Source: Manis javanica
Lineage: Eukaryota; Chordata; Mammalia; Pholidota; Manidae
Direction: 5' to 3'
Length of the DNA: 64,000 bases
Assembly: GCF_040802235.1 (NCBI RefSeq)
Contig: NC_133157.1
Coordinates: forward strand, 23,081,501 to 23,145,500
Both the position numbers and the translations under genes were made by a program. Within the stretch, counting starts at the first letter, position 1. Every line of letters starts with the position of its first letter. The notes under the pieces are model-generated. The model worked only from the letters and a program-made list of their open reading frames with translations. It made no database searches and had not been told where the DNA came from. Below, in pieces: positions 44,150-55,434 of the stretch.

Positions 44150-45460
44150 TTTTGCAGTGATAAAGGAACTGTCTTTTTGAAGACCTCCATCAACTATGTT
44201 GAATCCCATCAATTTGCTATTTAAAGTTTTTTAGAAGTCAAAAAAATAATCAAATATTGGTAATTTCATGCAGTGCAACCTAGTATCTTTGTTTCTTTAA
44301 ATTTCAACTGAGCACTAGAAAATGAGTTTTCTAGATCTTTGCTTGGAAATTTGGGGTGAAGAGAATTTCCCAGGGTGTGAACAGATGACCTAGGCCGGAG
44401 GTTTCCATATTGGTAAATTTGGAAACCACATTGAGGGCACTTTAGAATTCTTGATTCTGTTTGGAGTGATGAGTACTCAAACATATATTTTATGAGATAG
44501 CAGGTCCTCAGGTTTTAAAGGCAGTTACATTGCTATGTGTGTTTCAGACCTACTTCCCTTTTCAGAATCTCTACAAGCACACTGGGAGGGGTTTCTCCGC
44601 ATATTGAAGATAAGGATTTCAGATGTTAAAACCCCTCTGGAATAAGGCAGGGGCATCAGCCCATCAATCAATCAAAACAAAACTCCTAATAGTGAATTGA
44701 CAGGGCCAGGATCACAGACATAGCAAGTAAGAGAATTAGGCTTTGAACCTAAGTTTTTGGGAAACAACTTGGAGCTGTAAAGAGTATGAATTATTTAGGA
44801 TTGCCACTTACTAGTTAGTTATGTGAGCCTGGTCAAATCAAGTAATCTCCTGGGGCAGTCTCCATCTCCAAGACAAGGAGATGACATCTTGCAGAGCAGG
44901 TGGAGGTAAGAGATGCTGTCCTTGGGAAAGGACTGTGAGACCTTCAGTGAGCTCATGCCCATAGGAGGTCTTTAGTAATGGGTATGATGAGTGAATTCCA
45001 GGCTGAAAGTTTTTTTTCCACAGATGAACAGCAACCTTTTCAGTAAGGAGTCTTCCAGTGCCTTTTAGACTATCTACAGCTCATCTCCTGTCCCTACCAT
45101 CTCCTTTACACATACAGCTGCCCCAGGGCATTTACTCTCCAGGGGATAAATCCCTGATGTGAAGCTGGCACATCTGTTGTGGGCACCAGCAGGTGCCAGC
45201 ATAGGCTAAGCTTTCAAAAGGGCTGCTTCATGGATTTTATCTTTCTTTCATCCCTCAGTGTGACTCATGATACCCCAGACTTCCTTTCCCTTCATCCAGA
45301 GTGATTTCTGTCTCTCATAGCCTTTTTTAGGTGCTACTCTAAGCCTGGGAGATAATGCTTAGGGTTGAATTGTCAAATATTAATGAAAAAGAAAGATCCG
45401 TTTAGGGGACCCTTGTAACAAAACTAATGAACACCCTGTCCATTAGTTCATTTAATATTT
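44150..45460. other. Intergenic with MIR scraps, no gene
   Basis: About 44690-44760 (GACATAGCAAGTAAGAGAAT, GGCTTTGAACCTAAG) and 44780-44960 (GCCACTTACTAGTTAGTTAT, GTGAGCCTGGTCAAATCAAG) look like adjacent MIR pieces in opposite orientations. Confidence 0.45.
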
Positions 45461-45464
45461 GCAA

Positions 45465-45595
45465 GGCAGTGTGATGGTTAAGGACTGGGCTCTGGAGTCT
45501 GCAGATTGCTCTCCAATTTCCATCTTCTCTTCCCAGCTAAATTATCTTGGGAAAGCAACTTAGCATCTCTGAACCCCATAAACTTAAGTGGTAAT
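45465..45595 (+). repeat. MIR fragment
   Basis: CAGTGTGATGGTTAAGGACT, GGGCTCTGGAGTCTGCAG, then TCTTGGGAAAGCAACTTAGC and ATCTCTGAACC: the MIR 5' part in order. Confidence 0.8.
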
Positions 45596-45984
45596 TACTT
45601 AGAATGTGGTATGAGCTCAGAGTAGCTGTTGTTTTTGTTGTGCCCATTTTACCAAGTAAGTTCAAGTTTTTCCATAACCTAACCGTTTTTCTTAACCTGA
45701 CAGGTCAAGCGTCTCTTTCTTCATTTTTACACCCTCATACTTTCTCCCAGTCCCCTGCCTCCACACCCTCCTCAGCCTCGCTCCCCCTTGACGTATAGCC
45801 TACACTGAATTTTCCTTCTCTTGCGCAGTGTAGGCTGTCCCAGGCCTTTGATGTTCTATCCTCTCTGTCCGGAGCCTGTTTCCTGAGTCCTGGTAAATAC
45901 CTACCCATCTGTCTAGTAGACTGATTCCCTCTTATCTCTATGCTCCCAGTTTGCTTTCTGCACACCTTGGTTGCAACAGTTAAG

Positions 45985-46130
45985 TGGACAGAGATTGTCT
46001 CTTTCCCTGTCTATCATCTCATCAGACTGAGTGCTCCTTGGGGACAGGGGCCATATTTTCTCACTTTTGTAACTCCTGTGGCCAGTGTCTATGAGGTCCA
46101 ACTAAGTGTTGGTTTGAATGAACAAATGCT
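45985..46130 (+). repeat. L2 3'-end fragment
   Basis: CAGACTGAGTGCTCCTTGGG, GACAGGGGCCATATTTTCTC and a TTTGAATGAACAAATG end match the L2 3' terminus. Confidence 0.65.
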
Positions 46131-46134
46131 ATGG

Positions 46135-47035
46135 AATCCATCAACCAGCTAAAATTATCTTAGGTAAGTGTTCACGTCTTTGTGCCTAGAGGCTGTGGGG
46201 CCAGTGCTGGTACCCAGGCTCCAGGTCCCAGTCTCCAAGCTCCCTGGGCACTCTCCAGGCTGCCTCTTACTGTGGCTTCCTGACATTGCTGCATGTTTTT
46301 TCTGACCAAGCTGGACACAGACAAAAAGGACTGATAATAAAGCACTAGACTTTTTATTTACAGACCCAGTAGCAGCCTGTAAGTGACACCAAGCAGCCAG
46401 TGTGCAAAGGCCTGCTTTTACTGTATCAGAAAAGACAGAATTACTGTATGCCTGCCTTTGATGTGCTGTCTGTTTCATCTTTGTGCATAAAAGGGAAACC
46501 TGGCTCTAGGCTTATTTTCAGTTGCAAAAATAGACTAAATTCCAACCCTTAAATTATCAAAATTGTTACATACTTGACAAGCAGCTAAGCAGAGAGCAGA
46601 AACTACCAAGTTAGTAATTAAACAGAGCTTAAGTCAAATGAACAGAGACAGACATTCTTGTCTGGTGGTCAGAACAGAGGCCTGGAGAGTTGTGGATGTG
46701 GTCCTGGTGCCTGCATGTGTCAGAGTCAAGTCCTCATGTGCAGCCACAGTTGCCAAGGAGAGACCCCATGGGTTGTATCCACCTCCATCTGTCTTCCTGG
46801 AAGGGCTTCTAGGGTGGGAACGGGGCTTTGCTCCTGTTGAGAGATGAGGTGGGGGAAGGGCAGGTCTGAAAGGAGTCAGGAGGCAGCTGAGGGGCCCCAG
46901 CTCCTCTCCATTTCAGAATTTGTTTCCAGATATTACAATGGACAATGGGAGCTTTAGAAAAAAAAAATATATATATATAATGATAGGTTAGGAGCTCTTA
47001 TATGTACTTTATTTTTTATTTTTTATGTACTTTAA
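46135..47035. other. Intergenic, no gene seen
   Basis: 46320-46375 contains CTTTTTATTTACAG, which looks like a splice acceptor, but there is no exon-like partner. (A)n(TA)n at 46960-46979. Nothing else recognised. Confidence 0.4.
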
Positions 47036-47039
47036 TATA

Positions 47040-48000
47040 TAAGTTATTTACTCAAAAAATATTGAGTTCCTACAACAGTGGACCAAGCACAGTCCTAGCC
47101 TTGAATCACTGACACGCTGGTAGGGGAAGGCAGACAATAAAAAAGCAAATAAATGTATAATGTTTCAGGAGGCTGTAAGTGATGTGGTGGAAGTCTAAGT
47201 GACATAGTGGAGGCTCTAGAGGGAAGAGAGGGAGATAGGGAGTTCAGGCACAGGGGAGAAGGGAGGGATGGGGTTGTTATTTATGTTAGGGAGTTAGGGG
47301 AGGCTTTTCTGATAAGGTGATATTTGAGCAGAAACCTAAAAGCAGAAGAGAATTCCAGGCAGAAGGAACAGCAAGTGTAAAGGTCTTGAGTTGGAAGAGT
47401 GTTTAGCATGTTTGAGGAGATGCAAGAAGCTCGGGTGGCCAGGTCAGGGCAAACAAGGTGGGAGTGGGAGATGAGATTTGAAAAAGATTAGGGGCTCGAT
47501 CATGTAGGCATTTGAAGACCATTTGCTTTTATTCTAAGTTAAAAGTGCAGGCAGGATACCCTTCTTTTTCAGGGCTGAATAATATCCCATTGTGTATATG
47601 CATCACATCTTTTATCTGAAAAACGGTTAAGGCATTGAAGGATCTTGAGCAGATGTTACATATCTTATAAAGGTCTTTGGCTGCTATCTTGAGAGTAGAA
47701 TGTAGAGAGACAAGTAGAAACAGGAAGCCTTATTATAAAGCTATTGCAGTAATCCAGGAGAGAGAAAATTGTGGCTTAGATCAGATGGTGGTAAAAGGTA
47801 GTTAGATTCAGAATAACCTCCAAAAGTAGAGCTTGTAGGATTTGCTGATAGTTTGGAACTAGTATGTACAAAGAAGAAAGTTATTTATGGATGACTTTAA
47901 GGATTTTGGCCTAAGTGGAATAATGGGGTTCCTATTTAATGGATGGAGAAGACTGGAAAGACTAATCTTGGAGATGGAAATAAAGAATTAGTCTTTGAGT
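47040..48000. repeat. Unassigned ancient eutherian repeat, long copy
   Basis: GAGTTCCTACAACAGTGGAC, CAGACAATAAAAAAGCAAAT, ATTCCAGGCAGAAGGAACAG, CAAGTGTAAAGGTCTTGAG, ATTGCAGTAATCCAGGAG and AGGATTTGCTGATAGTTTGG occur in the order of a very common mammalian interspersed repeat. I cannot name it safely. Related copies are at 49830-50085 and 57930-58185. Confidence 0.65.
47561..47612 (-). repeat. Tiny L1-derived fragment inside the repeat
   Basis: TTCTTTTTCAGGGCTGAATAAT, followed by the antisense L1 phrase ATCCCATTGTGTATATGCAT, interrupts the host repeat consensus between CAGGCAGGATAC and AAGGCATTGAAGGATCTTGA. Confidence 0.55.
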
Positions 48001-48004
48001 ATGA

Positions 48005-49035
48005 TAATTCTCATACTCGGTATGAGAGGCCTGTTATACCACTATTAACAGGTACTGTGGTAATACATTATGTAATGTAGCAGATATTGTGAAGAAGCAC
48101 AGCTCCAGGAAGCAATTGGAATGCAAATTGCTTTTTGTCTCCTAATGTCCCTTTACCACTTATTTGGTAGAGGAACAGTTTTCTCTGCAGTTGGGTAAAA
48201 ACTGGCAGGCACCATGGTTTTATGGTGCTCTTAGGTATCACATGGAAAGGCGCATAGTTCTCTTTAAACAAGTAATCAGAGTCTTGATTCAGAAATAAAA
48301 ATGTCCTGTTCAGTTTATTAATGAATACTTAACATTCATTAAAAGGTCTGCTTCCGACTTCCACTACCTTTAAACCTCTCAAGCTAGGGCCTGAAGCAGG
48401 TAGGCCACCCCCACTGGGGAAGAATTTGTGGCTTTTTTCTCTTTCTTGCCCATGTTTTCCTCATTAGCTATGGTTTTAACCATTCTAGAGTGGGAGACCT
48501 TGGAGGGGAGAGGGGAAATAGATCAGAAAACTGTAAGTTGGCTAGGACTGTCCTAGTCTGATTTCATTTTCTTTGGGCTTGGCTGATATTTAAAACTGTG
48601 TCTTCCCCTTGGTTCTTTTGTGGCTTCTGTGGCTGCTTCCCTGCTGTAGCTTCTCTTTTAGCAAAATCGCTGATGTGGGTGATGTATTGTATTCCTCCAA
48701 CTGCCACTGGTTTTCCTACAGCTTACATAGCACAGGCTTTTTGTTTACAGTCCCATCGTAAAACCAAGTAGAACACACTTGAGCAAAAATGATAAAGCTC
48801 CCTGCTTACTGCATGGCCCACCTTTTGTTCATAGGAAACACACCCTGTGTCTTGGCTGGTCCCCAGGGGAATATATCTTCTCTCCTTTAGCACTGCTTCA
48901 GCATCTCTCCCCTTTAGTTCTCTGGGAGTGGGGGGAATCAGACTCTAGTTAATTGAATAGCTCCCCAACCCACCATTCTCCAAACTGCAAGGAACACATA
49001 CCAGCTTTCCAAGTCATGCCTTATCACTAAATCTG
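48005..49035. other. Intergenic, no gene seen
   Basis: No coding sequence or repeat recognised. Composition is ordinary. Confidence 0.4.
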
Positions 49036-49039
49036 AACT

Positions 49040-49180
49040 TTTATTCTGTGAAAAAGGTTCAAAGCAGGGAGGGAAACTGAGGGCCAAAGAATTTTAAGAG
49101 GCTTTCCCAAGGTTCAAGAACTAAAAGGCAGTATGTGGGTTTGAATTTGGGTCTTTGGCTCCTGTTCCTGAGCTCTTTTT
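49040..49180 (-). repeat. MIR, antisense
   Basis: GAGGGAAACTGAGGGCCAAA, TTTCCCAAGGTTCAAGAACT, GGTTTGAATTTGGGTCTTTG, TCCTGTTCCTGAGCTC. Confidence 0.7.
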
Positions 49181-49463
49181 TGCACAGCTGCCTTGGAAAC
49201 ACTCATGAAAATAAGTTTTTTTTTTTTAGGTTTTGGTAAAGTAGACTGTTTACTAAATGGATGGCAAAGAGTTCAGCTCATATGCTAGTTTCCATGCATT
49301 AATTAAGGTTACTTGGAAAGCTGTGTTGGGAAAGATTGTGAGGAGTAATGAAGTTTGGCAGGGAAGAGTAGCTCCATTGATTATTTATGACTGCCATTGG
49401 TGTAGTGGGAGATCTAGTGGCATACATTGCATGCATTTGGCGCCACTGATTTAATTATTTCCT

Positions 49464-49485
49464 CTGTGTGTGTGTGTGTGTGTGT
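49464..49485. repeat. (TG)n microsatellite
   Basis: Ten TG units. Confidence 0.95.
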
Positions 49486-49829
49486 TATTCCTGTAGTTTA
49501 TCAGAACATATTCAAACAATGGGCAAAAGAAGAAAGAACAGTCTAAACCCATATTGGATTACTGGAGATGACAACATTGTGTTACATGCAGTCTGAAGAT
49601 ACAAATTTGTTAAGATGTGACATGAGCAAAGGAAACAGCCTGAACTCAGAGCAGCCTAACAAGTAAACTAGCCACTGTTCCCCGGCAGTTTTCTCCCCCA
49701 ATTTTTATTTTGAGAAATTGTGAGCCAACAGAACAAACAATGAAAGACTGGTACCATGAATGCCCATATATCATTTTCCTAGATTCATCAATTGTTAACA
49801 TTCTCTATGTTATATGGAAAGCTCTTGGA

Positions 49830-50085
49830 GAGTTGAGGGCAGAGGCATGGCAGAATCTGATCTAGTTTTTGAAATCATGCTGGCTGCTGTTTGGAGAACA
49901 GATTATATGGGGGTGTAATTGGAAGCAGCAGCCAGTTAGAGGCTCTTGTTTTCCGGGTGGATGGGTGATGGTTTAAACTAGGATGGTATATGTTGGTAGA
50001 GGAGGTGAGGATAGTTGGAAAATTCAGAATATATATTAAAAGTGGAATAATCAGAATTTGCTGTTGGATTGTATATAGGATGTGA
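49830..50085. repeat. Second copy of the 47-kb ancient repeat
   Basis: GAAAGCTCTTGGAGAGTTGA, AATCATGCTGGCTGCTGTTT, GGAGAACAGATTATATGG and ATTTGCTGTTGGATTG parallel the internal part of the family (compare 47640-47850). Confidence 0.6.
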
Positions 50086-50089
50086 AAAA

Positions 50090-50960
50090 AAGTGATTTCC
50101 CGACTCCCTTGTAGCTAGAGTTCTGGATGACATTCAGCTTCCGCCTATCAGATGCACTCATGTGAAATTTGCAAGGCAAAATTAAGGTAGGTATCTTGCC
50201 TTTTTATTTCTGACTTCACTGCAGTTGAGAGAAGGCCGAGTGTATGGGTCTGGCTGTAGGGAAGATGGTAGATCTGGCGGTGGCATCCTTGTGAAGCTGT
50301 CTTCTGGTGCTTCACTTTTGTCATGAACTAAGAAGCAAGGACATCAAAGGAAATTGGGGTGTGTGTGGGAGGAGGGACTTGGATTTTATTTCTCATGTGT
50401 TACTTGCTCCTATGCCCAGAATCTGCATACCGCCTAGCCCCCTAGAAGATAGTTTGCTGTTAAAACTGAATTAATTCTCTACTTTGACAGTGCGGTAAAC
50501 TAAAGGAGATTCTCACTGCTAAAAGGAGTGACCTTTTTTATATTTGAATATCAGGTTTCAAACAATAGTTGTCTTTCAAAGTGTTGCTAGATTTAGAAAT
50601 GTTTCTTGATTCTAATCTATTCCTAAATGGTTCTGTACCTTTTTAAAAAATGACTCAATCTCTCGTGGAGCTCATAATGTTTCTTTAAGGACAAATAGCC
50701 AGCTATATTTGAAAACACTTGAGAAATTTCTGGCATTTTTCTGACAGTCTTGAGAAGTACTTTGCAAATCAGCTTTAAAACTATGTGGTAAAACTGATCA
50801 TTCCTCTCATGGTCAGTATTTCTTTTTAGAGCATGTTGAGGCTCTTTCATTTTTTTGCCAACCATCTTTTGCTATGTTGACTCCTAATTTCTGGATTCAA
50901 ATTTCTTTTCTTTGCTTTCTCAGGTTGGAATCGAATGTTTAGATTTTACATAAGGCATCT
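50090..50960. other. Intergenic, no gene seen
   Basis: 50095-50290 weakly resembles the unassigned repeat at 17265. The 80-codon minus-strand frame at 50623-50865 has no recognised homology. Confidence 0.35.
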
Positions 50961-50964
50961 GTGG

Positions 50965-51330
50965 TACCAATAGTGGAACAAGTATTTGATTTGGAGCTAG
51001 CAAATATGGTTTTAGTTCTTCCTCTGAAGTGTCCTGGCTGGGTGACTTTGGATTATTAAATTCCTGAGACTGAATTTCCTTATTATAAAACAAGGATGAT
51101 ACCTACCTCATATAGTTATAGTAATAATGACAACCAACATCTCTATAACTTTTTCAATAATGTTTCCATACATAATATTATTCTATCCTCAGATCAACCC
51201 CATGAATTTGGTGGAGCATACAATATCAATCCCCTTGTACATACATGTACAAGGGCAAAGAAACTGAGGCTGGGCATGCTAATGTGAAAGGTCGAGTAGG
51301 AGATATCAGAGCTGAAATCTGAACTCAAAT
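50965..51330. repeat. Two adjacent MIRs in opposite orientation
   Basis: 50965-51110 reads as sense MIR (GTCCTGGCTGGGTGACTTTG, TGAATTTCCTTATTATAAAA, GGATGATACCTACCTCATAT). 51125-51330 reads as antisense MIR (GCAAAGAAACTGAGGCTGGG, AGAGCTGAAATCTGAACTC). Confidence 0.75.
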
Positions 51331-51510
51331 ATTTTTCCTATCAAAGCCCACATTACCACCCACCATACTCCATTGGTTTTACAGCATTTTACAAATCTCA
51401 AAGCATTCTGCAAAAGCAGAGCATTGTTATTCTGTTATGTTACTGTCTATTTGAGTGGACATTCAGAACTGGCTCTGTGGTGAAAACAGCCAGACCTGCA
51501 GTCTGATTAT
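51330..51510. other. Short unassigned stretch
   Basis: No recognisable feature. Confidence 0.4.
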
Positions 51511-51514
51511 CTAA

Positions 51515-52040
51515 CACTGTGCTGTTCATTATGGGAGCCATTAGCCACATGTGTCTACTAAGTATTTGAAATGCATCTGATTACCAAGGAATGGAATTTT
51601 TAAATTTTGTTTAATTTTAATGAACTTAAATTTAGAAACAGATACTCAGTTCAGTTACTGGAAAACTTCTAAGTATATTTGAAACAATTTTAAGTATGTG
51701 AATCTATTTTTTCACTTGTATATTTTATGATTTAAATACAGATTAGCATTTTCAATGAAAATTAAGTATTCATATTGATGTTCTGGAAGTGTAACAATTC
51801 AGCAGATCTTGAAGATTTAGTATGACAAATGTAATAATGTAAAATAGCTCAGTAATCATTTTTATATTACATTTTCAAATGGTTAATACTTTGGATATAT
51901 TGGGTTAAATAAAATATATTGTTTAAATCACTTCCATCTGTTTCTTTTTACTTTTAAATATGGCTACTAGAAAATTTAAAATTATTTATGTGGCTTGCAT
52001 TGTGTTTCTCTTGGGTACCACTGCTCTAGAATTAGCTATG
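51515..52040. repeat. Unassigned ancient repeat, long copy (DNA-transposon-like)
   Basis: CTGTGCTGTTCATTATGGGA, AGCCATTAGCCACATGTGTC at one end and TATGTGGCTTGCATTGTG, ACCACTGCTCTAG at the other give partly inverted termini around an AT-rich core, as in non-autonomous DNA transposons. A shortened copy is at 19435-19600. Confidence 0.5.
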
Positions 52041-52044
52041 AAAC

Positions 52045-52595
52045 TACATTTATGTTTTCTTAACTAGGAATTTCTAGACCAGACGAGCACAAATTATGAT
52101 GTCAGGGAATTTCCGGAGCATCTGAAAATATACGCTGTATATTAGGCACTAGTTACTGTTACTCCAGAACTAGTGGGGACTCTTGCGGATTCTCACTGAG
52201 ATTGTTCAGACCTCCTGTGAGGAGACTTCCTAGACTTCCTCCGTACTTTGTCCCAGCAGCTGGTCTGACAAGAGTGGCCTCCTAACTCTCCTGCCCACCC
52301 TCAGGCTTCCTAGATATGTGGACTTGGGCCCCGCTTTGACCTGGCCTCTGGCTAGTTCTGTCTGACTCTACTTATGCTTGGTTTTGGTGCTTCTGGGTGA
52401 ACCTCCACTGGGTCCCTGCTGGCTTGGCTATTTGCTTGGAGTGTCCCACTGTGCAGGACGTGATTGGGCAAAGCTATGGAAGAAGCCAGACTGAAGGTGG
52501 TCCCTTACTTTTGTAGATATCCACACTCCTGAAAGCTTATGTGAAAGTTCAACACACCTAAAAATAGAGGTGTGTTAGTAGCTATACGATGAAGA
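52045..52595. other. Intergenic, no gene seen
   Basis: No recognised coding sequence or repeat. Confidence 0.4.
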
Positions 52596-52599
52596 CTAT

Positions 52600-54015
52600 C
52601 AGTTCAACAGCTGAAATATATGTCTCAAATACCTTGTCATGTATTTTATTCTGATTCAATATTTGTATATATTGTGAAATGATCACTACAGTAAGTCTAG
52701 TTAACATTTGTCGCCATACCTAGTTACAAGAATTTTTTGTGATGAGAACTCTTAAGATTTACCCTCAGCAACTTTCAAATATGCAATAGTATTATTAACT
52801 ATAGCCACCATGCTGTACATTACGTCTCCATGACTTACTTATTATATAACTGGAAGGTTGTACCTTTTCACCCTTCACCCATTTTACCGCACCCCCCCCC
52901 CCCACACCCCCTGCCTCTGGCAACTGCCACCAATATGTTCTCTGTGTCTGGGTTTTTTTTTTTTAATTCCACGTATAAATGAGATCATATGGTATTTGTC
53001 TTTCCCTGTCTTATTTCACTTAGCATAATGCCCCCAAGGTCTATCTTGTCACAAATGACAAGATTTCCTCCTTTTTTATGACTGAATCATATTCACATAT
53101 ATAATATATACATATATTATATATATATCACATTTTTTAAAAATCCATTCATCCACTGATGGACACTTAGGTTGTTTTCGTATCTTGGCTTTTGTAAATA
53201 ATGCTGCAGTGAACATGGGAGTAAATCTTTTTGATTTAATGTTCTCATTTTCTTCAGCTAAATATCCATAAGTTAAATTGCTGGATCAGATGGTAGTTCT
53301 ATTTTTAAGTTTCTGAGGAATTTACATACCATTTTCCATAGTGGCTGCACCAGGTTACATTCCCACCAACAGAGCATGAAGGTTCCCTTTTCTCCATAAC
53401 CTCACCAGCACTTGTTATTTCTTACTTTTTTGAGAATAGCCATTCTAACAGGTGTGAGGTGATAGCTCATTGTGGCTTTGATTTGCATTTCCCTGATGAT
53501 TAGAGATGTGGCGCCCCTTTTCATGTGCCTGTTGTCCATCAGTATGTCTTCTTTGGAAAAATGTCTATTCAGATCTTCTGCCCATTTTTTAATTGAATTG
53601 TTTTTTTTCCCTATTGAGTTGTGTGAGTTTTTTATGTATTTTTGGATATTAGCCCCTTATCAGATGCATGATTTGCAAATATTTTCTGCCATTCTGTGGA
53701 TGCCTTTTCATGTTGTGGATGGTTTCCTGTGCTGTGCAGATGGTTTCTCATTTGCGTGGTCTCCCTTGCTCATTTTGCTTTTGTTGACGTTGCTCTTGGT
53801 GTCAGATCCAGACAGGCATCACCAAGGGGCTTGCTGCTTGTTTTCTTCTAGGAGTTTTCTCACTTCAGGTCTTACATTCAAGTCTTTAACCTACTGTGAC
53901 CATTTGTGTATGGAGCAAGGAAGTTTCATTCTTTTGTTTGTGGCTGTCCAGTTTTCCCAACACCATTTATTGAAGAATCTGTCCTTTTCCTACTGTATGT
54001 TATACCTTGTCTTTT
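52600..54015 (-). mobile_element. 5'-truncated L1, minus strand
   Basis: Antisense 3'UTR (TGTACATTACGTCTCCATGA, GTACCTTTTCACCC, TTCTCTGTGTCTGGG) then ORF2 C-terminal region (CATTCATCCACTGATGGACA, GCTGCACCAGGTTACATTCC, TAGCCATTCTAACAGGTGTG, CATTTATTGAAGAATCTGTCC). It contains a C-run at 52890-52904 and an AT microsatellite at 53093-53127. Many stops, inactive. Confidence 0.9.
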
Positions 54016-54019
54016 AGCC

Positions 54020-55285
54020 ACAATCTTTGATGCTATCTTTCCAATATTTTATATATGTTCTTTAATTTTGTGATTGTATTCACAGTTGAAAACATAATTA
54101 ACTAGCTACATGTACCACTAAGAGAGATTTGACACTTTTAACACCCCTAATAAGTACCCTAATTTCTTTCCAAAATGTGAAGTTTGTGAGTCCCACACTT
54201 CTTATCAATACTATTAATATTTTTGTTTTTTCCACTGTCCTTTTTCAAAATAAGCATAAAAATTTGCTTTTCAAGAACTTTTAGTTTTGGATTTTTACCT
54301 TTTTTTCAAGTGAAACTTTGTGTGCAAGCCCAGGGAGGAGAGCGGAGCCCTGCAGGGTGCTGCTGCTGGGGCAGGGGATGCGCATGTGTATGGGATGGGG
54401 GAGAGGGGCAAGCAGATTTTGCCAAGTTAACATGTAAAAAAGTCCCTAAATCACTGAAAGAAACTATTCACACAGGCAAAAATCTGACTCTTGGGGCAAA
54501 GAAGATGATGCTGCTGAGCCCTGTTTGCTGCTAGGTGGTGCCACCAGGGTACCACCAGGTATCACCAGGCTGATATACATCGGCCTGAAACTGGCAGTTG
54601 AGTGTTGGTTTAGGATTGTCTGAGTGGCAGTTGTTCACTTGAGGCTTGATTGGTCCCTACTGGATTCTTGAATCTCATACTGGGTGTCCCTGGAAGGAAG
54701 CTGTGTGTGTTTTTTTCCTATGAGAACATGCCTGTAATTTGGGGGTAGAGGAGGGAACTCCAGATAAAGACCCTTTACTCTGCTTAACAATCTGGTTTTA
54801 TTCCCTCATCATCCATTTCCCTGAAGATCATGATTGATTTTCCTGGCCAATTTTTCCTCACAAACCAAAACAATGAAGTATATGGGGCACTTGCCAAAGA
54901 CATAAAAACAGGCTATAAAGCTCTGAGTGTCCTCTTCCCCTCTCCTCACTCTCTGGTCCCCACTTGGCATGTTTAGCGTGGTGTTGGGGAAGAAACAGTT
55001 CCAGCATCTCAGATGGGCATGAGTGACACCATGTTAATAAATGAGTATCCTTTTAATGGTAAAGAAATGTTCACTTTCCCAAGGAAAATCTGCTTTCAGT
55101 GTGAGGGCGAAACTAAGATTTCTGTGCAAGTGAATCATTTATTGCTGTGAGTGAAAGCAGGTAAAGAGCTGATCAGACCTCTCCTCGGCATTCAACCTCT
55201 TTGGCTCTGCGCAATGACTTTAGTTTGCAAAAAAACGTGAGAATAAGATGAGGAGGGGGATGCGAGGTTTAGATTATTCACCATA
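54020..55285. other. Intergenic, no gene seen
   Basis: 54330-54410 is locally GC-rich but CpG-poor. 54535-54575 has imperfect repeats of ACCACCAGG. Nothing coding. Confidence 0.4.
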
Positions 55286-55289
55286 TCTC

Positions 55290-55430
55290 ACTGAAACCCC
55301 ATAGTAGTTCTGTGAGGTGAGATTTATTTTCCCATTCAAGTATGAGAAAACCCAGGCTCAGAGTGGTAGAGCATTTGCTGAAAGTCACATAGCTGGTAAG
55401 TAGGCATTGTTGTAAACCCATTTGCTTATG
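55290..55430 (-). repeat. MIR, antisense
   Basis: CATAGTAGTTCTGTGAGGTG, AAACCCAGGCTCAGAGTGGT, AAAGTCACATAGCTGGTAAG, TGTAAACCCA. Confidence 0.8.
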
Positions 55431-55434
55431 TAAC

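Noticed and set aside
46320-46400. Possible exon after a CTTTTTATTTACAG acceptor
   Set aside because: No donor, conserved frame or partner exon could be found; such acceptors are frequent by chance.
53472-54017. 181-codon plus-strand frame
   Set aside because: It is the antisense of the minus-strand L1 ORF2 and not a gene.
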